This document shows, piece after piece, positions 15,311 to 23,199 of a stretch of DNA of 24,945 nucleotides. Under the pieces are notes generated by a model. The model was given only the letters and a program-made list of their open reading frames with translations. It made no database searches and was not told the origin of the DNA. Positions within the stretch are counted from its first letter, which is position 1. Each line of letters opens with the position of its first letter. This DNA comes from Boseongicola sp. GTDB taxonomy: Bacteria > Pseudomonadota > Alphaproteobacteria > Rhodobacterales > Rhodobacteraceae. The DNA lies in the NCBI GenBank assembly GCA_013042895.1, contig JABDPD010000152.1, forward strand, positions 1 to 24,945. The letters run 5' to 3'. The translations under genes and the position numbers were made by a program.

Positions 15311-16008
15311 TGTGGCGCTTGGCTGCTCTGGTCGTTGCATTTGCGACGCCGGCTGTGGCCGAAAATGTGGTCGATGCGCGATATGACGGGCCGACCACGC
15401 GATACGCGCACGGGGTGCTAGGGGACGCGGTCGAGTGGGGCGAGTTGGTTCTGGAGACCGACACCGGGCGCAGCGTGCGCTTCGTTCTGCCTGAAGAGCG
15501 TGTGTTCGAAGATGTGGCGCCGCGCCTCTTTGACGTTGATCTGGATGGGGACAATGAGGTGATCGTTGTAGAGGCCCATCGGGAAGTCGGCGCCCGTTTG
15601 GCAATCTATGACGTCGAGGGTCTTGTGGCCGCCAACAGCTATATTGGGCGCCCGAACCGATGGCTTGCGCCGATTGGAGTTGGAGCGGCGGATTTCGATA
15701 GCGACGGATTTGTTGAACTTGTCTACGTGGATCGCCCGCATCTTGCGAAAACGGTTCGGGTGCTGCGGTTCATTGACGGAGAGTTGAGGTTTGTCGCCAG
15801 CTTTCCCGGTGTAACGAACCATCGCATTGGAGAGCGGGATATCGCCGGGGGCATTCGCGACTGCGGCTATGGTCCTGAGATGATCGTTGCATCGGTGAAT
15901 TGGGAGCGCGTTCTGGCGCTTGGGTTCAAAGGGCTGAAGTTCTCGCTCGAAGAAGTCTCGCCACACGAAGGCCGGGAGAGTTTCGCGCGAGCAATGGCCT
16001 GCGAGTGA
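15310..16008 (+). CDS. Secreted FG-GAP/VCBS-repeat protein
   Basis: A protein of 232 residues with a signal peptide of about 17 residues ending PAVA, so it is exported. Two calcium-loop-like motifs, DVDLDGDNEVIVVE and DFDSDGFVELVYVD, are the D-x-D-x-D-G core of FG-GAP/VCBS repeats, which fold as blades of a beta-propeller. With only about two clear copies it is shorter than a full seven-bladed propeller. A pair of cysteines (DCGYG and the penultimate residue) could form a disulfide. It is coupled to the ferredoxin by a one-base overlap and to the DUF1697 gene by GTGA. Function unknown; related proteins are annotated only by the repeat. Confidence 0.82.
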
Positions 16009-16514
16009 ATTCCTATGTGGCATTGCTCCGGGCTGTGAATGTGGGAGGTCACGGCAAACTCGCGATGCGCGACCTCGTTAAGCTTTCTGAAGATGCGGGC
16101 TTATTGAGCGTGCGTACGTACATCGCTAGCGGGAACGTTGTTTTTCGATCAGACCTGCAATCTGATGAAGTGAAGGGCGTGTTGGAGCGCAAACTGAGAG
16201 AATTCACGGGTGTAGATGTGCCGGTTATGGTTCGTACGGCCGAGCAAATCTCCGCATGTTGCGAGGCTTGTCCGTTTCAAAATGAACTCGGAAATCAGGT
16301 GGCCGTGATCTTCCTTGATCATTTGGTAGACCCTGATGCGTTAATGAATGTGAGAGATCAGGGCGACGAGATCGCGGTTTTGGGCGATCGTGAAATCTAT
16401 GTGTACTATCCGAGCGGTATGGGTCGGTCGAAACTGCAAATCAAGGCGGCGGCAAACGGCACTGCGCGTAACATGAACACCGTACGGCGCTTGGTTTCGA
16501 TGGCGAATAGTTAG
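16005..16514 (+). CDS. DUF1697 domain protein
   Basis: A protein of 169 residues matching the DUF1697 family along its full length: YVALLRAVNVGGHGKLAMRDL at the N-terminus, YIASGNVVFRSD, EIYVYYPSGMGRSKLQ and the closing TARNMNTVRRL. The family has no established biochemical role that I know of. The start is GTG 16005, which overlaps the upstream stop as GTGA; the conserved block begins three residues later and there is no ATG in frame at that point. Its TAG overlaps the stop of the convergent large gene by four bases. Confidence 0.88.
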   Translation: MNSYVALLRAVNVGGHGKLAMRDLVKLSEDAGLLSVRTYIASGNVVFRSDLQSDEVKGVLERKLREFTGVDVPVMVRTAEQISACCEACPFQNELGNQVAVIFLDHLVDPDALMNVRDQGDEIAVLGDREIYVYYPSGMGRSKLQIKAAANGTARNMNTVRRLVSMANS

Positions 16515-18799
16515 CCCTGAGGCATTGTGAGCGAAACCGTGCGTCCGCCCTTTTGGTACTGAAGCGCAGAGTCGGAAATACCCGCGACTGTGCCTCCATC
16601 GACGCTGTCACCAATCTTGACCTTTACGTAGCGCCCTGAGGGTAAGCGCACCAGAGCGCGGCGGTCTGTGGGCCTTCCGAAGACGCCAACAAGGTTAATT
16701 CGATTGAGACGCATAGCGTCGTCAATTGTGGCCTGACGTGCAACCGAGGCGTTCGAAGGTATCGCGAGGCGCGGTGAATTCTGCGGTCGTGTGGCCTGTT
16801 CGGCCTCGCGTTCTTCCGCCAGCGCGGCCTCAATCGCTCCGCTGGTATCGGGCGTTAATGCGGCCAGAGTTCTAGCTTCGCGCTCCTGCCGTTGTTGGAT
16901 CACAGCGGCAGCGACGATGGCGTCGAAGTCGCGTGGTTTCCCTTGAGGTGCAACAGAGTTGGTCACTGCAAGATCGCTCGGCGGATTGCCAGCGCGCGCA
17001 ACGAGCGCTTCGATCTGAGCGGAGTCTGGACGGGTGCCGGGGCGTATCTCGGCAAGTTCATCGAGGCTGCGGCCACCAAACTTCTGACGTTCAATCTCAA
17101 GCAGGAAAGCCCCTGGTCGCGGCCGTGGAGCCGTGTCGGGCAAACCTGCTGCGAGGGCGGTTTGAACCAGCCTAGGGGCGACCGTTTCATCCGGAAAAGA
17201 TGTCGCGATCTCGGGTTTCTCGGCTTTCGGTTGGATAGCATCGGCCTCAGCCGTTGGCGCTGGAGCAAGTTCCTCTGCCTCTGCAATCGGTCTTAGAGCA
17301 GGCGCCTCGAGAGTATCTTCGACCACTGGATTCAAAGCGGCCAACTGGGTTTCATCAGCCGCTTGAGCTGGTTCGACCGAGTCAGCAGTCTCAGCCACAA
17401 CCGGAGGGATAAACGCGTCCGGCGCGTCGGTTTCAAGGGTGGTCGAAAGGTCTAAAGGTTCCAAAGTCGGTGGCGTAGCGAGCGTCGCGATCTCTGCGCT
17501 ACTGATGGGTTCAAAAGACGCGGCGATGCCGAAAGTCGGTCGCTCGGGAACGGTCAAAACGCTCGAAGCGAAAGCGACGGGAGCATAGTCCTCAATCGCT
17601 GCAAGTTCGATGGGGCGAGGCTCAAGCCAACCGATTGTCGGATAAGGATCCGAAGTGAGATTCGAGGCGCTAATAAGAGCTGCGTCGAGTTTAACCGGGT
17701 TGGGTACACTGGCAGAAGTCCAGTCAATTCTTACTCCGGCCTCGGCTTGCGCCGGGGCTGTGGGTGTTACAGAAACTTCTGTAATATCAAATGGCAACGG
17801 GGGTGACGCAGGGGGCTCCTCCGCCGCGGGCGGTGGAGTGACGTCGGCAACTTGCGGCGCCGTTTCGGGCGCTGCTCCGACCGTCGCCGGAGTGACCAGA
17901 GAAGATTCGGGTGTGGACGGAATAATCGACCAGATGATGATCGCGACTCCGATCGAGAGAGCGGCCGCGACCCCAAGAAGAGCAGGCGTCGGAACTGCGC
18001 GGTCACGGTGTCGGATTGCGACGGATGGCGTGGCGGTCAAGCTGGCCGCGCGGGCCGCTGCGGCAGAAGCGCCGACGTTCGTAACAACGCGTGGCTGAGA
18101 TGTGGGGCGCGGAAGAGGCGTTCCGGGGTTGAGCGGCGGTAGATCGGTCTCCGGCAGTTGAAGCACCGGAGTCGGATCGTCGACCTTCACGACCGGACTG
18201 TCGTCATCTTTCAAGCTTGGTGCTTTAGCAGACTCTTCCAAAACCAGGGGTGCCGGTGTCTTGCGCGCGGACGAAAAGGCGGGAGCCTCGGCCGGTTCAT
18301 CTTCGTTAATGTCGGGTGCTGGATTCTCGAGCGGTGCAGCTTCCCGCTCTACGAAGATCGGAATACGTGGGAAATCTTCAGGGGATGCCAGTGACGAAAA
18401 CGCGCGAACGGTTAGGCCGCCTTTCGTAACGAAAGCCTCTGCCTCATCAAGAGTTTGCGTTGCAATTGCAGCGACGCGGGCGGTGCCGCGACCGGTGGCT
18501 TCCCAGTCAATTTCGAGGTCAGCGAGATCGTAGGGTGTGCGACCGTCCATTGCCGAAAAAATCTCTTCAGCGGTAGGTGTATCGCCCCCAACCTTGACAT
18601 CGGTAAACAAAATCTGGTCGCGAGGCAGGAAGATATCGACGGAAGCGGGTGTTTCAACCTTCGCAACCAGCTCTGCCAATCGCGCCTCAATATCGTCGTC
18701 TTCGAGCTTCTGGACGGCAAATTCCTGCCACTCGCCCAAGCGGTAGCGCATGAGGCGCACGGCCTCTATCGAAAGATCAAAACCCCAACGCTCTGACAT
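16511..18799 (-). CDS. Single-pass membrane protein with PilM/GspL-like N-terminus and PilP/GspC-like C-terminus
   Basis: A protein of 762 residues, unusual in layout. Residues 1-150 contain DIFLPRDQILFTDVKV and EEIFSAMDGRTPYDLADLEIDW, which resemble the cytoplasmic actin-like domain of type IV pilus PilM or type II secretion GspL. A proline- and glutamate-rich linker follows (150-270), then one membrane span at about 271-293, then about 400 residues of low-complexity, periplasmic-looking sequence rich in Ala, Pro and Glu. The last 65 residues (LNRINLVGVFGRPTDRRALV, then VKVKIGDSVDGGTVAGI) look like the PilP/GspC HR domain. No pilus or secretion genes are adjacent. I infer an envelope scaffold joining cytoplasm and periplasm; the domain matches are from sequence feel and are moderately sure. 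Confidence 0.7.
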   Translation of the reverse strand: MSERWGFDLSIEAVRLMRYRLGEWQEFAVQKLEDDDIEARLAELVAKVETPASVDIFLPRDQILFTDVKVGGDTPTAEEIFSAMDGRTPYDLADLEIDWEATGRGTARVAAIATQTLDEAEAFVTKGGLTVRAFSSLASPEDFPRIPIFVEREAAPLENPAPDINEDEPAEAPAFSSARKTPAPLVLEESAKAPSLKDDDSPVVKVDDPTPVLQLPETDLPPLNPGTPLPRPTSQPRVVTNVGASAAAARAASLTATPSVAIRHRDRAVPTPALLGVAAALSIGVAIIIWSIIPSTPESSLVTPATVGAAPETAPQVADVTPPPAAEEPPASPPLPFDITEVSVTPTAPAQAEAGVRIDWTSASVPNPVKLDAALISASNLTSDPYPTIGWLEPRPIELAAIEDYAPVAFASSVLTVPERPTFGIAASFEPISSAEIATLATPPTLEPLDLSTTLETDAPDAFIPPVVAETADSVEPAQAADETQLAALNPVVEDTLEAPALRPIAEAEELAPAPTAEADAIQPKAEKPEIATSFPDETVAPRLVQTALAAGLPDTAPRPRPGAFLLEIERQKFGGRSLDELAEIRPGTRPDSAQIEALVARAGNPPSDLAVTNSVAPQGKPRDFDAIVAAAVIQQRQEREARTLAALTPDTSGAIEAALAEEREAEQATRPQNSPRLAIPSNASVARQATIDDAMRLNRINLVGVFGRPTDRRALVRLPSGRYVKVKIGDSVDGGTVAGISDSALQYQKGGRTVSLTMPQG

Positions 18800-18946
18800 G
18801 GCGAAGAGATACCATGGAGGCCCGCCCGCGTCACGATCCAGAATGACGAAAATCGTCCTGTGCAGGAATTCGCCGATATGCCTGTGAAAAAGACTCGAAA
18901 CGGTGCAGATTGCTGCCAGGGTTGAGCGGCAAGAGCGAGGTGAAGT

Positions 18947-19639
18947 ATGCGGATTCTAGGACTGATATGCTCGGTATTGATACTTGTTCCCCAAGGTGGG
19001 CAGGCTGAAGAATTAGAACGTCGAATTGTGGTTAATGGCGAAGGCGTGGTCTCGGTTGCACCGGACATGGCAACGGTCTTTGTTGGAGTCTCACGTCAAG
19101 CGCGTCGGGCAGATGATGCGCTTAAGTCGGCCTCGGACGGTGCTGCAGCAGTGTTGGATCGGCTTGCGGCCGAAGGTGTCGAAGCCCGTGATATTCAGAC
19201 CCGAAATGTCGGACTGTCTCCGCAATATGCGCGCAGCAACGATGGGACGCCGCCGCGGATCACAGGCTACGTCGCGTCGAACGATTTGGTGGTCCGGGTG
19301 CGTTCTTTTGAGCGGCTGGGCGTTGTTCTAGATGCGATTGTTTCCGATGGCGCAAATGCAATGAACGGATTGAGCTTCAGTGTGTCCGAGCGGTCAGATT
19401 TGGAGCAAGAGGCGCGCAAGGAAGCTGTTGAAGTTGCTATAGAAAAAGCAGAAGTGTTGGCCGAGGCCTCCGGTGTGCAGCTGGGGCGCGTCATATCCAT
19501 ATCCGAAGCCGGTGCGGTGTCGGTTCCCTTTGCCGCGGATCGCGGGATGATGATGGAAGCACGAGCGGCCGTGCCGATCGCGGGCGGAGAGATTGACATT
19601 CGGGCCAGCGTGACAATGGTCTTTGAGATTGCAGACTAG
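18947..19639 (+). CDS. Periplasmic SIMPL-domain (DUF541) protein
   Basis: A protein of 230 residues with a signal peptide of about 20 residues ending GQA. The mature part opens with RIVVNGEGVVSVAPDMATVFVGV, the usual SIMPL start (G-x-G-x-V-x-x-x-P-D), then VEARDIQTRNVGLSPQY, a GYVASNDLVVRV strand and the helical ARKEAVEVAIEKAEVLAEASGVQLGRV. Members of the family (for example YggE) have been linked to oxidative-stress tolerance and outer-membrane or periplasmic location; the precise activity is not known. The ATG follows AGGTGAAG closely. It is divergent from the large membrane protein and 18 bases ahead of the quinone reductase gene, probably in one transcript. Confidence 0.9.
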   Translation: MRILGLICSVLILVPQGGQAEELERRIVVNGEGVVSVAPDMATVFVGVSRQARRADDALKSASDGAAAVLDRLAAEGVEARDIQTRNVGLSPQYARSNDGTPPRITGYVASNDLVVRVRSFERLGVVLDAIVSDGANAMNGLSFSVSERSDLEQEARKEAVEVAIEKAEVLAEASGVQLGRVISISEAGAVSVPFAADRGMMMEARAAVPIAGGEIDIRASVTMVFEIAD

Positions 19640-19657
19640 ACTGGGATAGTAACGAAG

Positions 19658-20650
19658 ATGAAGGCAGCGGTTTACCAAGATACGGGACCAGCAAAAGAGG
19701 TGCTGCATATTGTCGACGTGCCAGAGCCAACGCCAGGTCCGGGCGAGGTTTTGGTGCGCGTTGCTTTTTCGGCAATTCACCCCTCTGATGTCAAAATCCG
19801 TTCGGGAGCTCGCGGTCCTTTAGCGTTCTCGCAGGTCGTGCCGCATAGTGACGGCGCCGGGCGTATCGTCGCTGTCGGTTTTGGGGTTGATGAGGCGCGT
19901 ATCGGGCAGCGGGTTTGGCTCTGGAATGCCGCTTGGAAACGCGCGCATGGCACAGCGGCAGAACTTGTCGCGTTGCCGTCGGAACAAGCGGTTCAACTGC
20001 CCAAAGACTGCGATATTGAAAACGGAGCTACATTAGGCATCCCCGCGGTTACGGCACATCGCTGCCTCTTCTCTGATGGTCCGATTGCTGGGCAAACCGT
20101 GCTTGTCACGGGTGGTGCGGGAACCGTTGGGAGCATGGCGATCCAGATGGCCAAGCGTGGCGGAGCGCAGGTGATCACGACTGTGAGTGGAGAAGAAAAA
20201 GCGCGTCACGCCAGGGAGATGGGCGCAGATCATGTCGTGAATTATCGGGATAAGGATGCGATTGATCAGATTTTGAGCGCGGCCGGGCGGGGCGGCGTAC
20301 ACCGAGTTGTCGAAGTTGAGTTTGGCGGCAACCTGTCTGTGACACAGGCCGTTTTGGCCGAAGGCGGGACCGTGGCAACCTACGGGTCAATGGCCTCACC
20401 CGAACCTTCGTTTCCGTTTTATCCGTTGATGTTCATGAATCTTAATCTGCGTATGGTCTTTGCATATACGATCCCGGAAGCGGCGCATCGGGCAGCCGAA
20501 GCCGATATTGCGAAGTGGTTGGCGGAAGGGAGCCTGCGCGGAGTTTTCTCGGAAGCATTCGAACTTGTCGATATTTCGTCGGCGCATGAATCTGTCGAAG
20601 CCGGAGAACGCATCGGTGTCACTTTGCTTCGCGTCTCTGAGGACATTTAA
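19658..20650 (+). CDS. Medium-chain dehydrogenase/reductase, NADPH:quinone reductase-like
   Basis: A protein of 330 residues with a GroES-like N-terminal domain (GPGEVLVRVAFSAIHPSDVKIRSG, HSDGAGRIVAVG) and a Rossmann domain whose nucleotide loop is TGGAGTVGSMAIQMAKRGG at about 150-168. The zinc-ligand pattern of classical alcohol dehydrogenases is missing, which places it with quinone oxidoreductases and related zinc-free reductases. The substrate cannot be told. Its stop overlaps that of the convergent regulator by four bases (TTAA, 20647-20650). Confidence 0.88.
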   Translation: MKAAVYQDTGPAKEVLHIVDVPEPTPGPGEVLVRVAFSAIHPSDVKIRSGARGPLAFSQVVPHSDGAGRIVAVGFGVDEARIGQRVWLWNAAWKRAHGTAAELVALPSEQAVQLPKDCDIENGATLGIPAVTAHRCLFSDGPIAGQTVLVTGGAGTVGSMAIQMAKRGGAQVITTVSGEEKARHAREMGADHVVNYRDKDAIDQILSAAGRGGVHRVVEVEFGGNLSVTQAVLAEGGTVATYGSMASPEPSFPFYPLMFMNLNLRMVFAYTIPEAAHRAAEADIAKWLAEGSLRGVFSEAFELVDISSAHESVEAGERIGVTLLRVSEDI

Positions 20651-21591
20651 CGCATTCGAACGGCGCGGGGGGACTTCCCAAATGTTTCGCGAAAAGCGCG
20701 GGAGAAAGCGGCCGCATTCTCATATCCAGCGCGTGTTGCGACTTCCGAAAACGAAAGGTCGGATTCTTCCACAAGATTACGGGCCATGTTCAACCTTATG
20801 CGTTGGTAGACCTTTTTTGGCGTCGCCCCGAATGCCTTCCTAAAGCGTTGTTCAAGATCGCGCTGACTGCAATTCGCGCGCTTGGCAATCTCGGCCATTG
20901 GCACTGGGACTTCGACGTTTTCCTCCATTTCTGCCAGTGCTCTCCGAATTCGGCGATCACCGCCCGGAGGTTCAAGGGGCCCCGGGGTGGTCGCATCTTG
21001 CGCCGAGAAAAGCGCAGAAATTCTGAGAGTTAGAGCCGTTCCATGACTCCGGGCGATAATGTGCATCATAAGCTCGAACGCGGTTACGGCGCCACTGGCG
21101 GTCAGCCGGTCTCCGTCGTCAACCCACCGCTGCCTGACAATGTCTACTTGGGGGAATGTCTCCGAAAAGGCTTCAATTTCATCATAATGAATCGTCGCTT
21201 GTTTGCCTTCGAGGAGACCTGCAGCCGCCAACAGCCAAGCTCCTCCATCTAGGCCAATCATAACGTCAAACCGCGCGGAAGCAGATCGCAATTGGCGCGA
21301 CAGGGCGTCCGTCGCCAAAGCGCGATAGCCATAACTCGGAAGCACGATAAGTGCAGCACCTCGGTCGGTCGGATCCAATGCGCCATCAGGAACGATGGTC
21401 ATTCCGGCCGAACTTTGGACGGCCGAACCATCTCTGGTCACGATCTTCCAGGAGTATGCTGGAATGTCCAAAAAGGTGTTGGCTGCCCTTAAGGGTTCCA
21501 GCGCATTGGCAAGAACCTGATTTGAAAAATTATCGAACAATAGGAATGTGTATTCAGCAGTCTCAGTGTTCGGAAGTGACCAGTTTCGCAT
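20647..21591 (-). CDS. cdhR: AraC-type regulator with DJ-1/PfpI domain, GlxA/CdhR family
   Basis: A protein of 314 residues. Residues 1-200 form a class I amidotransferase-like (DJ-1/PfpI) sensor domain: FLLFDNFSNQVLANALEPLRAAN, then LDGGAWLLAAAGLLEGKQATIHYDEIEAF, where the usual nucleophile cysteine is replaced, as in CdhR-like regulators. The C-terminal AraC HTH pair includes EIAKRANCSQRDLEQRFRKAFG and SFSEVATRAGYENAAAFSRAFRETFGKSPRAVR. In Pseudomonas aeruginosa CdhR activates carnitine catabolism. Here the gene is divergent from a carnitine operon, 70 bases away, so it is inferred to activate that operon in response to carnitine. The symbol is assigned by context plus family, not by a direct match. 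Confidence 0.82.
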   Translation of the reverse strand: MRNWSLPNTETAEYTFLLFDNFSNQVLANALEPLRAANTFLDIPAYSWKIVTRDGSAVQSSAGMTIVPDGALDPTDRGAALIVLPSYGYRALATDALSRQLRSASARFDVMIGLDGGAWLLAAAGLLEGKQATIHYDEIEAFSETFPQVDIVRQRWVDDGDRLTASGAVTAFELMMHIIARSHGTALTLRISALFSAQDATTPGPLEPPGGDRRIRRALAEMEENVEVPVPMAEIAKRANCSQRDLEQRFRKAFGATPKKVYQRIRLNMARNLVEESDLSFSEVATRAGYENAAAFSRAFRETFGKSPRAVRMR

Positions 21592-21661
21592 AGTTTAGAC
21601 TAAAAGCGCAAAGAGTGATGCGTCAATCCAATTAAGCTCTCCTGACTAAGGGAGGATTATC
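21592..21661. promoter_or_regulatory. Divergent control region of the carnitine locus
   Basis: Seventy bases separate the regulator and the BKACE gene. Next to the regulator start lies a palindrome, TTTAG-A-CTAAA (21594-21604), a possible site for autoregulation. AAGGGAGG at 21648-21655 is the ribosome-binding site of the operon's first gene. I could not pick convincing sigma-70 boxes, which fits a promoter that needs an activator. Confidence 0.45.
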
Positions 21662-22573
21662 ATGCCGCTTCAGATGAACCGTGAGGTATTTATTACCTGC
21701 GCTGTTACCGGGTCGGGCTCGACACAGGATCGAAGCCCGCATGTGCCGCGCTCGCCCGCGCAAATCGCGGACAGCGCAATCGCTGCCGCCAAAGCCGGGG
21801 CAGCGATTGTGCACTGTCACGTTCGAGACCCGGAAACGGGTGTCCCGTCGCGCGATCCCAAAATGTTCCGCGAAGTCACCGACCGGATTCGAGCGTCGGA
21901 CACAGATGTCGTATTGAATCTGACCGCTGGTATGGGCGGCGATATTACCTTCGGTTCAGTGGAAGCCCCGTTGCCTGTAAACGAGTCTGGTACAGATATG
22001 GCCGGGGCAACAGAGCGCGTGGCCCACATCGCTGAATGCCGCCCCGAAATCTGCACTCTTGATTGCGGTACCATGAATTTCGCCGAGGCCGATTACGTCA
22101 TGACCAATACACCCGGCATGTTGCGGGCGATGGGCAAGATGATGACAGAACTCGGGGTCAAACCTGAGATTGAGGCTTTCGATACAGGCCATCTCTGGTT
22201 TGCGAAACAGTTGGTAGAAGAAGGTGTATTGACGTCTCCGGCGCTTGTGCAGCTCTGCATGGGTGTTCCTTGGGGGGCGCCCGATGATCTGAATACTTTC
22301 ATGGCAATGGTTAATAACGTGCCTTCAGATTGGACCTATTCGGCTTTCTCGTTGGGGCGAAATCAAATGCCATATGTGGCAGCGTCCGTATTGGCGGGCG
22401 GTCATGTTCGTGTTGGTCTGGAAGACAATCTGATGCTGGGTCGAGGGCAACTCGCAACGAATGCCGAGTTGGTTTCGCGCGCCGTCGAGATCATCGAGAG
22501 CCTTGGTGCGAGGGTGATTGGACCGGAGGAGGTGCGCACGAAATTGGAGCTGACCAAACAGGCTCCTATCTGA
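21662..22573 (+). CDS. BKACE family beta-keto acid cleavage enzyme, probable 3-dehydrocarnitine cleavage enzyme
   Basis: A protein of 303 residues of the DUF849/Kce family of Zn-dependent TIM-barrel enzymes, which transfer a keto-acid fragment onto acetyl-CoA. The metal-binding HxH is in IVHCHVRDPETG (around residues 50-52), and the later GGHVRVGLEDNLMLGRGQLATN block supplies the catalytic arginine and metal-ligand glutamate. Beside carnitine dehydrogenase, the likely reaction is dehydrocarnitine plus acetyl-CoA to betainyl-CoA plus acetoacetate. It has the best ribosome-binding site of the locus and is first in the operon; its TGA overlaps the next ATG (TGATG, 22571-22575). Specificity for dehydrocarnitine rather than 3-keto-5-aminohexanoate is by context. 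Confidence 0.88.
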   Translation: MPLQMNREVFITCAVTGSGSTQDRSPHVPRSPAQIADSAIAAAKAGAAIVHCHVRDPETGVPSRDPKMFREVTDRIRASDTDVVLNLTAGMGGDITFGSVEAPLPVNESGTDMAGATERVAHIAECRPEICTLDCGTMNFAEADYVMTNTPGMLRAMGKMMTELGVKPEIEAFDTGHLWFAKQLVEEGVLTSPALVQLCMGVPWGAPDDLNTFMAMVNNVPSDWTYSAFSLGRNQMPYVAASVLAGGHVRVGLEDNLMLGRGQLATNAELVSRAVEIIESLGARVIGPEEVRTKLELTKQAPI

Positions 22574-23199
22574 TGAAGCGGATCCTGATTTACGGAGACA
22601 GCAATACGTTTGGAACGGCACCTATGGCGGCGCTTTCGGATGATGCAGTTATGGCGCGTGGGCGACGCTGGGGCGATGTAATGGGTGCGCATTTGGGCGA
22701 AAAATTTGAAATCGTCACCGAAGGCTTGCCTGGAAGAACGACGGTGCACGACGACCCGATAGAGGGAGCCTATCGAAATGGCTTGAGGTCGCTTCGCGCA
22801 ATATTGGAATCACATAAGCCCATAGATTTATTGATCTTTTGCCTTGGGGCAAACGACTCAAAGAGCCGTTTCGGATTGAGTACAACGGATATCGCGCTTG
22901 GTATTACGCGCCTGGTAAAAGAGGCCCAAGGTCTTGGGGTCGCGTCGAAGACCTTGGTGATCTGTCCTCCTTCAGTCGAAGAAAAAGGCGCGTTGGCCTC
23001 GATATTCGAAGGTGCTGAGGACCGTTGCAAGGGCCTTGCGGAAGTCATGGCGCAGTGTGTTCATGCACAGGACGCGGCGTATTTTGATGCGGGTTCCGTG
23101 ATTTCGGTCGACCCGATTGACGGAGTTCATTGGAATGAAAAGGCGCACGGCTTGCTCGGTGAAGCTGTGGCTCATAAGGTCCAGAAGGTGCTTGAATGA
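22573..23199 (+). CDS. SGNH/GDSL hydrolase, MsAcT-like esterase/acyltransferase
   Basis: A protein of 208 residues without a signal peptide. Block I has the nucleophile Ser10 in YGDSNTFG; block II glycine is in TEGLPGRTT; block III asparagine is in LGANDSKSRF (residues 92-95 GAND); block V is DGVHW with Asp183 and His186. The order EGLPGRTT, LGANDSK, DIALG, FDAGSVIS follows the Mycobacterium smegmatis esterase/acyltransferase MsAcT closely. It starts at 22573, overlapping the BKACE stop by one base, and ends overlapping the SDR start (ATGA). It is cytoplasmic. In this operon it may cleave O-acylcarnitines or an ester intermediate; that is inference. Confidence 0.9.
   Translation: MKRILIYGDSNTFGTAPMAALSDDAVMARGRRWGDVMGAHLGEKFEIVTEGLPGRTTVHDDPIEGAYRNGLRSLRAILESHKPIDLLIFCLGANDSKSRFGLSTTDIALGITRLVKEAQGLGVASKTLVICPPSVEEKGALASIFEGAEDRCKGLAEVMAQCVHAQDAAYFDAGSVISVDPIDGVHWNEKAHGLLGEAVAHKVQKVLE

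Noticed and set aside
17655..18142. Plus-strand open frames of 96 and 147 residues inside the large minus-strand gene
   Set aside because: They are antisense readings of an Ala/Pro/Glu-rich coding stretch, lack ribosome-binding sites, and their composition (runs of Ala, Gly, Arg) mirrors the codon bias of the real gene.
22330..22572. An upstream extension of the SGNH hydrolase frame by 81 residues
   Set aside because: It lies wholly inside the BKACE gene in another frame; the fold begins at the ATG at 22573, which overlaps the BKACE stop.
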